A DNA stretch of 36,119 bases from Phoronis ovalis (taxonomy: Eukaryota; Phoronida; Phoronidae), in the NCBI GenBank assembly GCA_028565635.1, contig JAOXYB010017075.1:1-36119 (forward strand), read 5' to 3'. The notes under the pieces were generated by a model. That model saw only the letters and a list, made by a program, of their open reading frames with translations, did no database searches and was not told the DNA's origin. The translations under genes were made by a program, and so were the position numbers. Of the stretch, positions 10,022 through 23,310 are shown piece by piece. Within the stretch, counting starts at the first letter, position 1; the number at the start of each line of letters is the position of its first letter.

Positions 10022-12147
10022 TGTCAATCAAAACTGTTCCGCAGTTATTCACTGATGGTATAGATGGGAATCATTAATTACCCCTGTGACAGTTCGCGAG
10101 AGTCACTTTCAATTGCCAGATACAGTCATGGAAATCCAAACCCGTAAAGGCCCTGGGATCTCCAGGAACCGAATTTAACTGACTGGGAGTCACTGCAACA
10201 CACCAAGCATTAATTTTGTTTTGGAAGGGTTTGCCACTATAAAGTTTTAAAATATAAATGTTATTTTAGTGTTCCAAAATACTGTTACATGCTTTATAAG
10301 AAATTGTACTTTCTGTGAAAAGTATAGACCTAGTAACAGTAATATATATTTTGATGTGATCTCTTGTCTATGCCTGAAGAACTACCGACAATGACCACAA
10401 TATACCACAAGACCCCACTCTGGACCAACAATTTTCATTACGATTACGTGCAGGCATCTACTCTTAAATACGTCAATCATATTTCTCTTTTTCGTTCGAT
10501 AACCAAGTTGTTTTAATTCCGATCAGTAAAACAGAGAAACAGTTGTTTAAATTTATTTGTTATCTTATTAAATGTTATTGGTCACTAAACCATTTCCTGA
10601 TATGAAGGTTTGTAAACAGTCACTGGAGGACATCGGGTTCACTGACCTTTTTTTCACCGGAATATGACTCGCAAGTGTTCCTGTGTTCAAAATATAAATA
10701 CAGACGGATGGACCTTAGACTTGCAAAAAGTTCAAATGAAAATAAATCTTTGTTCCAAAAAAAAATCGCAGAAGACATTTTTTACAAGGTTGTTGAACTA
10801 TAACTTATTTCTAATAATAGATACTTTATACATGTTGCTGTTTTTCCACGTGAATACGCCTGTTTTCACCTTCAGGGCTGTGTAACACACGATATCACTG
10901 TAGCCATAAATTAATAAAAACCTGTCAGTCGGGTTGTGTTTTTTTGCGCATGCCTGTACAGATAATAATGTTTTATATTATAAAACATACAATGCCTGTA
11001 TTGCCCCCAGCCAACACGTGTATGCAGTATTTGCTTTAAGGAGATCAATTTTACTACAGTTATATATATCATATGTGTTGGCCTGGTTTGAAAAGAATGT
11101 CAATCCACCTAACATAGATTCGCACTATGAAGTTAGAGTAATAGTTTCATATTGGATTACTTTTGTGGGCGTATCTGAGAATTGTCATCAGATTTGAATT
11201 GCCTCATTGCTCGGAGAAGGTACAGGTCGCGGAAGAATTTAGGTAGGTGAATTATCATAGTATCAAGCATGCCAACTACTTGTTTTTAAAAAGCCACACT
11301 ATATACGCCCGCACAGCGCACTACACAGCTTTACCGCTGTTTATATAGTAAACTTCCAGCAAATGATTAATACAGGAAATATTTTTATATAAGTTGTATC
11401 ACTGCGGTGAAACAACTTAATTATACGTTTAAATTCTAGATAACGTATCATTAGATATGTGGCTTTTGCAGATTGAGGCGACTTTATAAAGTCTTAACGG
11501 TCAAAGAACGGTCGCGGTCTAATTTTGACCTGTGTTTTACGAGGTAAGGTGGCAACTTAAAAATTGATCGATCTCATCTACATCCCTTTCTTACTTGGAG
11601 CTGTCATCGCTCAGAGGTACTATAAAGATCCCTGGGGATATTATGTATCAGTCCAGAAAGTCAATATTTTCACTGTAAAATAAGTTCAACTTGGTCAAGT
11701 GGGGTAGTGATCATTATACCAATCAATAGGTGTGTAGGAGTTTCTAATAACAGCTTGAGTGTAGTCGTAAACAAAATATTTACCTTTCTTTTTGCGAAGG
11801 CCAATTCAATCTGAATGACAAAGTTTGTATTATCATTGTTCCTTGACAATATTTCACTCAAATTGCCTAAAGTGATGAAAAATTATATTTTTTTCAACTG
11901 TATAACTTAATTTATTTAGTCATAATTAAATGGGAATTTTACATATTTCTATTTTCATTACTAAGAATGATTAATTTATTGATTGTATTATTTTTAATGA
12001 AGAAATAAGAGTTAAACTGTCAAAATTGTCAACTAGCAATTTCCCAATATATGTCATCCTTATAATTAATTAGTCCTTCTTTAACCTGTAGACAGGCTAG
12101 CCAATTCTATGTTAAGCTATTATGAATTGTTTTTTTTATATCAGTAG

Positions 12148-12195
12148 ATGTGCTTAAAGGTCACCGACCCGTGTAATTGTCGTATGACACTCTGA
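12148..12195 (+). promoter_or_regulatory. Upstream ORF in the formin 5' leader
   Basis: A 15-codon ORF (ATG 12148, stop TGA 12193-12195) precedes the first in-frame formin ATG at 12234 by 38 nt, in another frame. It follows a tandem acceptor-like CAGTAG (12142-12147) after a T-rich tract, so it would lie in a 5' UTR exon and could dampen translation. Confidence 0.4.
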
Positions 12196-12233
12196 GCAAG
12201 GACAAAACTGATACAAAAGCACAAGCAAAACAG

Positions 12234-15200
12234 ATGGCAGGGTCAGTGTTTAACAGTTTATGGCAAAGACTTGTCTCGAAGCCTAAGACGACTTCTGCTG
12301 CTAGTAGTAAAAACTCAAAAGAATCTGGAGATATTAACAGACAGCATACTGAAAACATGGATAAAGAAGAAAACGAAGTAGCACAAACTTTAGAAAATCC
12401 AGATGCCAAACATCCATTATTGTTGGGCAAAATAGGGACGCAGCCTAGTTCTGATAGTCTCGTAAGTAATACAAGTGCCAGCGATGTGGACTCCAGTGAT
12501 TCCGACAAAAGTGGCAGAAGACACTCATCATTCGCGCGACTGTTAGCCAAGAAATTAAATACTGTTAATTTTGATACATGTTCTCCTGAATTTTGTGTGG
12601 GACTTTTACACTTGCCATCAAATCACATATATTCTGCATTAAAGAAAAAACTGAAAAAATGTGATGAAGAATGGATTGAGGGATTTTTGAGTGAAGGTGG
12701 ATTGGCTACACTTTTAGGCAACGTGGAGTCTCTTGGCTCAAAGAGAGTGACAAAACTTTCTGATGCTATGCTGGTGTTAGAATGTGTTTCGTGTGTGAAA
12801 GCTGTCATGAATTCTAAGATTGGTTTGGAATATATAGTGGACCACAGTGAGAAATATACAAGGAAGCTCATAAAAGGTAACGGTACAGAAAAAAAATTCT
12901 TAAGAAATTCGTCGTATGTCTCGACAATCGCTCAATCTTTAAAAAGTTATCTTAATTCATAAAATTCATTGGTACTTAACTGAGATAGATTAAGTAATAA
13001 AGGTATAACAACTAGTGGCGGTTTTAAGGAAATTCGGTTCGATTGAACACCATTCAAATGTGTCTCATCTCGAGCGGCGCTGGTCGTATTTCACCCATTG
13101 TCATAAAAATTGAATCCCCTATCTAAAATCCCGGGACCGCCATAATGCCAATTAAAAGCAATTAAAATATTTGCTTAGCAATGTTGAGGTGGTGTACACA
13201 TGTGTTTTTGGGGTTTGTTTTAAGTGGCTTATAATTTGTCGTTCAGAATTATAGGCTTGTCGTCAAGTCCCCCTAAACGTACCACTTCAAAAGTGTAAAT
13301 CACTCTACGTATACATTGTAAAGCTGTCATTTCTTCAAATTAAAATTTCACAGAGTTTCAAGTTATAATCATTAAACCATTAGTCTATTATGTTAATGTT
13401 TATTTTTTGATACGTACCACTTTGATGGCTCATTTTTCATGTGATATGGCTATTTTGTCCGTTAGCAAGTTCTACAGATTTTGAACTTCATAAATTTGCA
13501 AAAGTCGGAAAATTGTCTTAAAATTAAATACATCAACACGGTGAGGTATATTAGGTTGGATAGCGAAACATATAAATAAACTCAACTGGACTAATTTATC
13601 TACTGCACGATTCTAGAAAATTCGATAGACAAAGCAAAACAACAAAAGCCGAAATTAGCAAGTACTTTACATATTTTTTCATAACAATGTTACCCTTGAG
13701 CAAAGAACCGAGTCCGCTCAATTGTTACTCGGGTAACGACTTGCTAATAAAGTTTTATTATCTAACACTCTACCAAATCTTTTACATTGTGTGAAAGCAA
13801 AAACACTTTATGGGCCATGCGTTCAATAGGTTCATGCTCTCAAACATTTTATTGCAATTTATGAAAACAGAGGAAAAAACAAACAGGTTCAGTTCAGTGA
13901 TAGTCTAGGTTCGGATCAGTTCATTTCATTTACTCTGTAACCTTTATTTCGATTAAATAATACATCATTTTGACGGCAAATTATTTTACATGAATGCTTT
14001 TGAAGCAAATAGAGTATTTTAATATTTATTCGCAACCGTTGTAATAAATATGAAAGTGATTTTAAATGTCATATTGATAGATCGTTTTCAATATTAGATG
14101 CTGTATTCTTAAAAAACATTGCAGTTATAAAACGCCTACGTAATAATTGTCATCATTTTTGTCAAACAAATACTCGGGTCAAATCCAATAACGACTAGCT
14201 ATAATGATGCTATTAAAGGGTACTAAAATATTAATTTTACGTTTCATTTATTTTCTTAGCGTGTTAATTATTATTAATTTAATATAATCTGTTTACATCA
14301 GGATCTGGCTATTGTGCTCGAATTTCTCATAAAACGCCTCTCATTCGTCTCGAATTTGACTTCTTCACATACTCAGTGAACCTGAGATTATCAAAACAGA
14401 AACATAAAAAGATGTAATATTTTATGTTTCTTAGCATGTGATATAATTTGCTAGTATTAAGGTCGACTTTTTGCCTAAAATTCACTATTTTTCGAAGTTT
14501 TGAGGTACGCAAATCATACAAAGAAAATGTTGATACTGGTGAAATAAAATAAAGTAGAAAATATCTAAATATAATCGTAGATAAATCAGATTAAACGCTT
14601 AGGAGTCTTGTGTAGAGATTTACCTTCTTTAAATGTTTTTAAAATACAAATCACATTAATATGATATTGTTCGAACATTAAATGAGAGAAATATGTTAAT
14701 TTTACAAGAAACAGGAACAAATGCTGCAAACAATCAGAAATCATACTGTAGCTTATGTGAAGAATAATAAGGATAACAAACGTAGTTTTCCCACTGATCA
14801 TGATCATAGTATGAGATTGCAATTTTTTTACGGAAACTAACTCAACAATGCAGGCTAGCTGGCGTGGGGGTTAGCGTTAATAGTTTATATGATGCGGGCA
14901 CAATCGAATGTATAATGACGTAAAAAGTAGAATATTTAAAAAATATGTCTGCGTTTAAAAGATATCCTGCAAATGCAAACAAAGTAGTTGCCAAATTGGC
15001 TTGCGCTTTTATTAGTACTTGAACATTCTATATTTCAGCACTTGACACAAGTAATGTAATGGTAAAAAAGCAAGTGATTGAATTAATGTCTGCAGTCTGT
15101 GTGTACTCAGAACAAGGTCACCGGCTTGTATTAGATGCCTTGGAATATTATAAGGTTTGTGATCTCATAATTCATTAAAAGTGAAACTTGCCAGTCAAAT

Positions 15201-18200
15201 TTGTGTTATGTTAATAGATATTTCGCCAGTAGATCAACAATAGGAGTAGGATATCAAGTATTCGCAGTGCTAAATATTGTTTGAAAAACTCCTTTTTATA
15301 AAATTTCTGATTTATATTTTAAGTATGATTTACAGAGGACAAAATTGTGGACGTCAAGCAAATACTCGTGTTTCGAATTTGAACGAAGCGAAAGTATTAT
15401 CCTGGCTACCCACGTTCTGATAGAGAGTGATATTTCTCTTTATAAAGTTGCACTGCTTTGGGATAACGAAAATCAAGGGTCTGCTGTTTACATTTTTTCG
15501 TCCCTATTCAGTTATCTCAAATTATTTTCATCCACCCTGATATTCGGAGTCTATAGAGCAACGCTATTTCTTTTAATATTTTAGATTTCTTACCTCCCAA
15601 ATGTTATGTCTTATGGTAGCTTCATCATAGCTATGATAAGATATAAAATTTGAATTGAGAGCTGAGAAACTATAAAATATGAAAGTTTTAAACGATATAC
15701 ATAGGTTCTGACACTCGGAGTGTTTTCATCCGCCAATAATTCGATCTGTTCTAAACCCCATTTAAATAACATTTTATGCACCTGCACGTAATTATGATTT
15801 CCTTGATTCAGATCCCCAATATTAATTTTGAAGGTAACAACCGGCATATTGAGTCATAATCTATATAACATTCAAATTATAATTTCCTATGCAACTATAA
15901 TTTTAAAGTTTAAATATTTTTCCAAAGTCGTTAATTAATTTGGCATAATGTCGATTCCTTGATGTGTTTTACGCGCATGCATGTTTAAATTTACTGGTAG
16001 ACGCTCCGTCTACATTACAATCTGTTCGTTTTAGATTGAGAAGAAGTTGCGTTACAGATTTAGTCTTATTATCTCGGAATTGAAGACAGCCGAACTTGTT
16101 AACTATAAAACCTCCCTTGTGGCTTTCGTTAACTGCATCATCATCTCGGAACCTGAGTTAGAAGCCAGAGTCAAGTTCAGAAACGAATTTATTGGTAAGG
16201 CAGGCGAGTTTCTTCCTCATTGTAATTCGAACAGCTGTTGCTTTGTGCTTTACATACATATATGCCAGTATTTTAAAAGGACATGTCTAATTTCCTCATT
16301 CACCTATCTCAAAATAATAAAATGTTATTATGCTGTTGTTGCGCCGGAGAAATTACACCATGTACCATGACCTAATTTCCCGTAAAAAATTATATGTTGT
16401 CTGTAGCCGATTGTTTGTGCATTCATCATCTTCGCTGTGTTCGACTTCAGGACCACCTGGTGGATATTTCGGAAATAACAAAGAGGGGAATCCTAGCAGT
16501 AACTGTTAAATCGAAAAATCAGAGAAAGTATAGATGACTATGTCATTCAAAAATTTCGTTATATGTCATTTTTGTGAAAGTCCACTTCCAAATAAAAGTA
16601 GTCACCATACTTCGCGCAGACGAGAACAGTAAACGTCCATGTATTTCATTAGGTTTAAACCTGTTAGAGCTATTGACACTATGCCAAGATGAAACAGACG
16701 ATGATCTCCAAACCCAATGTGACGTGTTTTATGAAGGACAGCAGGAAGATGACGAGAGTCTACAAACACATGACGGTATTGACATAAATGACCATAACCA
16801 AGTATTTAACGCATTGTTCCAAAAGGTGAGTTTAAACCAGTTCTGACACTTGCATGTTTTGTCTCGTTTCCTGTAAAAGAAATGTTACCAGTCAGACTAG
16901 TAGTTTCTATTATTATGCCGTTCGTCTGTATTGATCGACTTTTCCATAGATTACATATATGAATAAGTATTTATAAAATATGCATATTCATTAGTTCATA
17001 TTCATGCAATAAGCGCATTTTTGTTGTGGGCTAGGAAGCCACAATTATATTCTCCGATACAGAACTCCATAGAGCACCAATTTTACATTCAATGGCGTTG
17101 TAGTAGTTAGATCCAAAATATAACATAACTCCAACAATGTAATATATTCAATTCGACAGGGGAAAGCTATTCAAAAAAAGTAACGGCGTAGTAATACAAG
17201 TAATTAAGTTAAAACTCAAAATTTGAATTTGGACCTTCTACTTCACATTGGAATAGTGCGATTAGTGTGTAGGCTGCAAACTAATTCGATTTTTTCAAAA
17301 TCAAGACGGTCCAGGTTACGCAAAGAAATAACTGGCGGTGTGGCAAAGGGTGTGCAGTAGGATTAGCTCGATAAATCTTGTTCCATTTTATATTTACGTG
17401 AACGGTATAATGGAAATGGATAGGAAGTCTAATGGTGTATTTGTGCCATCAGACATTTCCTGTAAATCCGCTGCAAGATGTTATGTTAGACAAAAATTCA
17501 ATTCAAAATTAGTTTCCCAACCGCAAAGTTTGCTGTTTCCAATCCAGAAAATGTCTGATTTAGGTCCATCTGACAGGAAAATTAAATTCTGATTTGCAGT
17601 CAGCAAGATTTACTTTACTTGTTTTTTATTGAAACATGGTAAATCAGTACAATTTAGTTATAACGTCTTTTAATTTCACATTTTACAGGTATGCAATACA
17701 CCACAGGCCAGCTCATTTCTTGCAGTACTCCAATCTCTTCTACACATGGATCCCGATGATATTAACAGGTATAGTAAACATAGTTGCTTGAAGACATGCA
17801 TGGACCAGAAGTCCGCGTGCTAATACCTACACACTTTCCTCTGTTGTTAAATAAAACTTATAACCGACATTATCACTCATTCTGTCTACGCTTTATTGAA
17901 TACCTTTTCTCTAGTGGCTCATAAAGCGCCACCAATAGCCAGAATTGCAATGTTCCTTTAGTATTGTAACCATATCGTCATAGGTTGTTGTATTATTTTA
18001 AGTAATTAAGCTTGAAATAGGTGCTGTATAAATGATTTTTCAGCGACAAAGTATGGAATTTTATTGAAGACATGGTAGGACGTGCAGTAATAAGCGACAA
18101 AGTTGAACTGTTATTAGCTCATACGAACACATATGGAATGGAAAAAAATGAGATAGCTGTACAAACTGACTTTCTTGCTAAATGTCAGAATTGCTCCAAC

Positions 18201-21200
18201 AGTGATGCTGCTATTACTGTTTCTGTAGTTGAAGAAACACATGATGGGACCTCAGTTAGAGAAAAAAGTAAACTTTTATCTGGTGTTCTAGCTTTGACTT
18301 CCCCAGGAATGAAATCACCAGCATCTAGTCGGTGTACAGACATTCCCGTTCCTCCAGCACCGCCTCCTCCCCCTCCTGGCTTGCCTGGCATACAGACACT
18401 TCCTACTGTCCCTAGTATGCCAGGAGTACCGGCGCCACCTCCTCCTCCACCTCCTCCTGGAATGTCCGGAATTCTGACACCTTCTGGAATACCGGGGGTG
18501 CCGCCTCCTCCCCCTCCTCCTAGTCTTCCTGGGGTACCGGTCCCTCCTCCTCCTCCAGGTATGCCTGGGGTACCGCATCCTCCCCCTCCCAGTCTTCCTG
18601 GGGTACCAGTCCCTCCTCCTCCTCCAGGAATGCCAGGGGTACCACATCCTCCCCCTCCTCCTGTCATGCCTGGGGTGCCTCCTCCACCTCCTAGTATGCC
18701 TGGAGCACCTCCCCCTCCCCCAGGTATGCCTGGGGTACCGCCTCCACCCCCTGTTCCAGGGATGTCTGGCGTGCCACCTCCCCCGCCGCCGATGCCAGGA
18801 GATACAAGTGCAGCACCAGCTCTTGTAATACAGCAGAGAGCAACAGAATATTCATCTGCTGCAAATGTATTCGGTGGTAGCGTACCGAAACCAAAGAAGA
18901 AAATGAAACATCTAAACTGGCAAAAAGTTCCACCTAACACCATTTCTCGTAAGTATTTATTTGTTTGCGTTATGACACAGTATGATTGAAAAGTTGTTTT
19001 TTTCTCTCGTGGTTTCGTTATTTAGTACTTATAAACATGTATACAATACGAAACTCATTGTCGCATCCAACATTGTCTTGTTGAGTGCTCAAAACCAATA
19101 GGTGTACTCAGTGATAGCTATTCGAGCAGTTATTAATCTGAAGTTCTTTTATATATTTTTTTTTCAGGAAGCAATAGTATATGGAATGAAGTGTCATCTA
19201 TGCAGAGTCCTGTAGATGTACATTTTGACACAATTGAGAATCTTTTCTGTCAGAAAACTGCTGAAAGTAAAAAGAAAGAGGAGAGTGAAAAGAAAGTTAA
19301 ATCGCCGAAAGAGGTAAAAAAAATTGTCACGGAAATGATGCATTCACCATTCATGCTTTCTGTTCCAATGTTTCGTATACCTATTCATTACTGGAGAAAT
19401 AAAACACATTCAATCAAGAATAATTCATTTGTCACTGCCTGGTGTTATGTCTGTTCAGAAAAAGTTATAGACCTATTTGTATTTGTGGTTGTGCACGAAT
19501 AGCAAGGAGAATCGAATGGTAGGTAGAAGCGAGTAACCCAAAACGTGTAGTTTGAGATGGTGCTTCAAAACAGACATTTTAAGCTAATTACTTTAGTATC
19601 TAATTTTACTAATTTTAGATAAATCTTTTGGATGCAAAGAAAAGTATGAATGTAAACATTTTCTTGAAACAATTTAAAGCACCCAACGCAGATGTGGTTC
19701 AGTTGATACAAACGGCAAATGAAAAGAAGATTGGAGCAGAAAGACTTCGAGGATTATTAAAGATAATGCCAGAAAATGATGAGGTTAGTAGAATTGTGCA
19801 ACAGAGAAACACGTATAAATCACTATCCAACTCCAACTCAAAATGCTTTAAAACAAAATATGATAAGCTGTACTATTATACAATTTCAATTCTCAATTGC
19901 GTGATTTAGTCTACTGGAGAGTTATAAGTTTGTATGTAGTTCATGTGAAATCTGCGATACCGATAGCTACTTATTAAAAATTATTAAAAACATTTCTTAA
20001 TGGGTTAAATCCATTCTTATTAGTCTGTAGTCCAGACTGTTTACTGCATATTATTATTGTAATATCATTTATTGTAAAATATCAGAATATTTGGTTGTAT
20101 AATATTACACATATGAGCAGAAAAAATCATGTAAGTCCCTAAAAGTGTCTATACTTGCTTTATTTAATATATGCTATTTTGGTATATATGGGTGTACATT
20201 TGATACTGGATAAATATTTGATACTGGGTAAAAGGTAATGGTGTAAACTAAAAAACAAGAACATTTTGACAAGTTATCAATGAATAAGGTTTAAAAACAC
20301 CCAAAAGGGACTGAGATCAGTCTAATTCTTGTTATATGTGAATTGCGTTTCCAGGTTGAACTGGTTAAGTCATTTGATGGCGACAAGAAGATTCTGGGCA
20401 ATGCGGAGTCTTTTTATTTGTTGATAACTCAAGTAACAGGTAATATGAACACATTTTAACGTGCTCTACTCGAGTATGACATATTATCAATATAACCACT
20501 ATCATATTTTTTCAATTAACTTCTGTGCAAAAGTAACTGATGCATTGTGACAAAGATCCTTATGGGGATGACTATTTCCGATTTAGTTGAAAGCCTGGTG
20601 ATTGTGTAACATGCTTCTCTTGTGTGTTAGTATTAAATAATAATTAGTGATCACGCTGTCAATACTATTTGAATATAGACAAACTTTAGTTGGTTTGGAA
20701 CAAAATAGTTAATGGTGAACTCCCGTCACTTTAATAAAGTCTAACATTCCATTTGAATGTTTTAACCGTAAATGAATGTATATGTGTTTTATTTTGATTT
20801 CAGGATATAAGATACGTATTGAAGGAATGTTGATGAAATGTGAATTCGATGAAAATGCTCAGGACCTTCGCAGTAACACCACTTGCCTTATAAACGCTTG
20901 TACAAGTCTCACTCAAAGTAATACTCTAAAAGAATTCCTAAAAGTCGTGTTGACGACCGGTAACTTTTTAAATGCAGTAAGTGAAACTATTTTGTATTTG
21001 TACAGATGAATTTGTAGAGAATTCTTCTGCAATTTATTGCATTATGTTAACTTCTTGATATTCGCAATCGAAAGTTACTCGATCCTGCATAGCCTATCTT
21101 TTAGATGCTGTATCACGGAAATATCATCTCTTTTTCTTTTTCTTACCATCAAAGTAATGCCTGCTGAAGACCCGGCTGAAGATAGACAATAATTGTACTG

Positions 21201-23310
21201 TACATATGTGTATGCATAATAACCGTTCTCAGCTCTATTATTACTGCTTCTTTTAGGGTGGGTACGCTGGAAACGCAGTAGGTTTTAAAATAGCTTCCCT
21301 CACAAAATTAGCGGATACAAAGGCTAATAAACCACGTTTGACACTGCTTCATTATATAGTTGACCTACTGGAGCATGAACACAAGGAGGCGCTCACATTT
21401 GCTGACGATCTTTTACCTACGTTATCTAAGGCTTGTAGGTGAGTGTTGACAGTAGGAAACATTCTGAAATGGACCGCACTTTCTAATTAGAGTTTTCATT
21501 CATGTCTAACAGGGAATATTGTGAGAAAATTGAGTTCTAGTTTAGCATTTAATGCATCGACAAATGTCAATTATTCTTCATTATAACATTACATTTACAT
21601 TTTGTGTTTTGGAGGAAGTATTTGTCAAATTATATATGTTGCAGCAGTATAAATGCAATGCTATTACCATCTTTATTTGCCGTAAGGACAATATTGGTTT
21701 ACCAACGTAAGTCAGCATTTTTCTAAATGGGTGACTATAAGCCATCTGGTAAGAATTTAGTAGGACAGCTAATACCCTATTTGTACATTCGGTAGATAGT
21801 AAAAAAAAAAAACCCGGGTACACAAAGCATTTATCATATATCTCGTACAATTTGTAAAGGTAGCCTAGTCAGATTTATATGTTTGTAATATTCAAATATT
21901 TCATCGGTTAGAAAAAGCGTAAATGGGCAAAGGATTCTGTTAATTTTAGATATACTACAGACGGTTGTAGTAGTGAGATTCGAGAACTAGGCAACAGTGT
22001 AAAGAAGTTACAGAAGCAACTGGAGAACTCAGTAGAGGAACTTAAATATCTCTTTATGCCATTTGTACAAGTAAGTCCTCCGATATGGAAGAAAAAATCG
22101 ATGAGAAGCCTCGATGAGAACTAGATAAGTAAAGAACGGTAGCATATTTTGCCGGAGATAGTTTTAGTGCAAATAAAGAACATATATTTTGAAAGATGTT
22201 TGCAAATAGATTATAATACTATTAGTTAATTAGTCAAAATAAATGTGTTTTTTTTTGTTGTTAAAATGATCTTGTCAGATAGTCATGCCTGCAACTAGAC
22301 TCTAGTACTGTGTCTCAGAGGTTTTAAGAAATTATTTGCAAGTAAAATATACCTGTAGACTATTATCAAATTTGTCTTTAAACATGTTCATTGCAGGACG
22401 CGTTGTCAGTAGTGCAGGAGCTGGAAAATAATATTAGCACAATAAAAGAACTCTCTACTAAAGTAGCCCAGCATTTTTGCGAAAGTGAGGAAAAGTTTCA
22501 GCTCGAAGATTGTCTTAGTAACTTCAAATTATTTTGTGAAAAAGTCCAACAGTGCGTAAAGGTATGTATATGTCCACATGAAGAAAGCCTTGTGACCACA
22601 TGATTATGTATCTGCTATGTCAGACGAGTTCATAGGTTGATATACTGTATGTACGAAACTTTTCACAGTTTTTACTCATTGTTTGTACCTAACACAGTCA
22701 TGGATCCTGATTCTTATCTTCCATTTTTATCTAATTTCATTGCAGGAAAATGCTCAAAGACGTTTACAGGAACAGAGAGCAGAAAATAGGAAAAAGGAAA
22801 GAGAGAGCATGCTGGCTAAAATGAACGGTAGGCAACGACTTGTTTCATTTCAGCTAGCTTTATCTTTCTCAGTGAAATCTATGCTTACTGCAGTTAGTTT
22901 CTTCTATACTGTACAATGCACCAACATTTTAAAAACAGTTTCAATGTATAAAATGGTTGAAAGTTCGTGCGCATGATACGTTATACTATGATAAACAAGT
23001 TCAGCACTGTATGCTGGATAGAGAACAGATGAAGCCTAAACCCGCCGGTGCTGATTGGGATTAAAGATTAACAGTTATTTTCAAATTGTTATGCATATAT
23101 GATTAACATTGTAATTGTATAATTACAGCTAAAGAAAAGTCTTCGAAAGCTGAACCCGATGATGACGTCTGTATAGTTGATAAACTGCTAGGTGATATCA
23201 AAAAAGGATCTTTTAAATTGCGCAATGCTCCAAAGCCAAAAGAAAGACAGCTGAAAGTTAACGCCAACGAGGTTAGAATGAAACTACCTCAGACTGTTGA
23301 AGTATATTAA
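12234..23310 (+). CDS. INF2: Inverted formin-2-like actin regulator (15 exons, 1125 aa)
   Basis: Exons: 12234-12876, 15039-15154, 16035-16194, 16653-16825, 17689-17768, 18044-18948, 19168-19313, 19619-19783, 20355-20439, 20804-20976, 21257-21438, 21950-22070, 22397-22561, 22746-22827, 23129-23310. All are GT-AG and all phases agree. Order: Ser-rich N-terminus, GBD/FH3 armadillo region (about 130-420; [12 protein letters not shown] and RNEFIG are INF2 signatures), proline-rich FH1 (about 490-645), FH2 (about 675-1065; [31 protein letters not shown]) and a WH2/DAD-like tail [17 protein letters not shown] (1076-1092), which matches the INF2 diaphanous-autoregulatory motif. INF2 nucleates, elongates and severs actin filaments, acts at ER and mitochondria in vertebrates, and is held inactive by DID-DAD contact. 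The first in-frame ATG was used because a TAA lies upstream at 12174. The tail is much shorter than human INF2 and has no CAAX box; a possible donor GAG|GTTAGA at 23270 could give another 3' end. Confidence 0.93.
12877..15038 (+). other. Formin intron 1
   Basis: A 2.16-kb intron with donor AAAG|GTAACG and acceptor TATTTCAG. It is AT-rich. Short open frames at 14327-14521 and 14586-14822 on the minus strand have no features and are not called. An imperfect inverted repeat around GTTACCC (13690) and GGGTAAC (13731) is present. Confidence 0.6.
18522..18659 (+). repeat. In-frame 69-bp tandem duplication in the FH1 coding region
   Basis: Units 18522-18590 and 18591-18659 each encode 23 residues beginning [18 protein letters not shown]. 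They differ at five bases, all third codon positions and all synonymous. The wider 18345-18800 segment is a looser [10 protein letters not shown] repeat that would bind profilin-actin. Confidence 0.9.
20021..20324 (-). mobile_element. MITE-like element, copy 2, in formin intron 8
   Basis: Inverted relative to the 8639-8946 copy and 304 bp long. Flanks are ATTCTTAT (20013-20020) and ATTCTTGT (20325-20332), an 8-bp duplication with one mismatch, so slightly aged. Both terminal hairpins are intact (AGTCTG-TAGTC-CAGACT and GACTGA-GA-TCAGTC); the two copies differ in the loops but not in the stems. The element ends 30 bp before formin exon 9, just outside the acceptor's pyrimidine tract. Confidence 0.85.

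Larger units (their letters stand above)
9220..12147. other. Intergenic region upstream of the formin gene
   Basis: No supported exon. It holds a CTCF-like motif at 9479-9492, a T8G14 homopolymer junction at 10000-10021, an AT palindrome near 10968-10988 and an apparent splice acceptor at 12141-12147. Short open frames at 9863, 10664, 10934 and 11670 show no domain or splice support. Confidence 0.4.

Noticed and set aside
10934-11197. Plus-strand ORF of 87 codons
   Set aside because: No recognisable motif and composition typical of chance frames in AT-rich DNA.
13020-13145. GGCGGT / ACCGCC ends suggesting a small element
   Set aside because: Only about 7 bp of terminal symmetry and no target duplication or second copy in the window.
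13900-13925. GGTTCGGATC resembling a tRNA/SINE B-box
   Set aside because: No A-box at the right distance and no cloverleaf can be drawn.
15611-15847. Minus-strand ORF of 78 codons in formin intron 2
   Set aside because: The first 50 residues look somewhat protein-like, but I recognise no family, and no partner exon or clear splice sites were found.
16448-16466. CCACCTGGTGG as a possible CTCF or E-box site
   Set aside because: It misses the central AG of the CTCF core, and a lone CACCTG E-box is too common to call.
18315-18647. Second antisense frame rich in Arg/Trp
   Set aside because: Same cause: low-complexity antisense of the FH1 repeat.
18185-18943. Long minus-strand open frame (252 codons, glycine-rich) opposite the FH1 region
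   Set aside because: It is the antisense shadow of proline codons (CCN read as NGG/GGN) in a well-supported formin exon; it has no domain or splice support.
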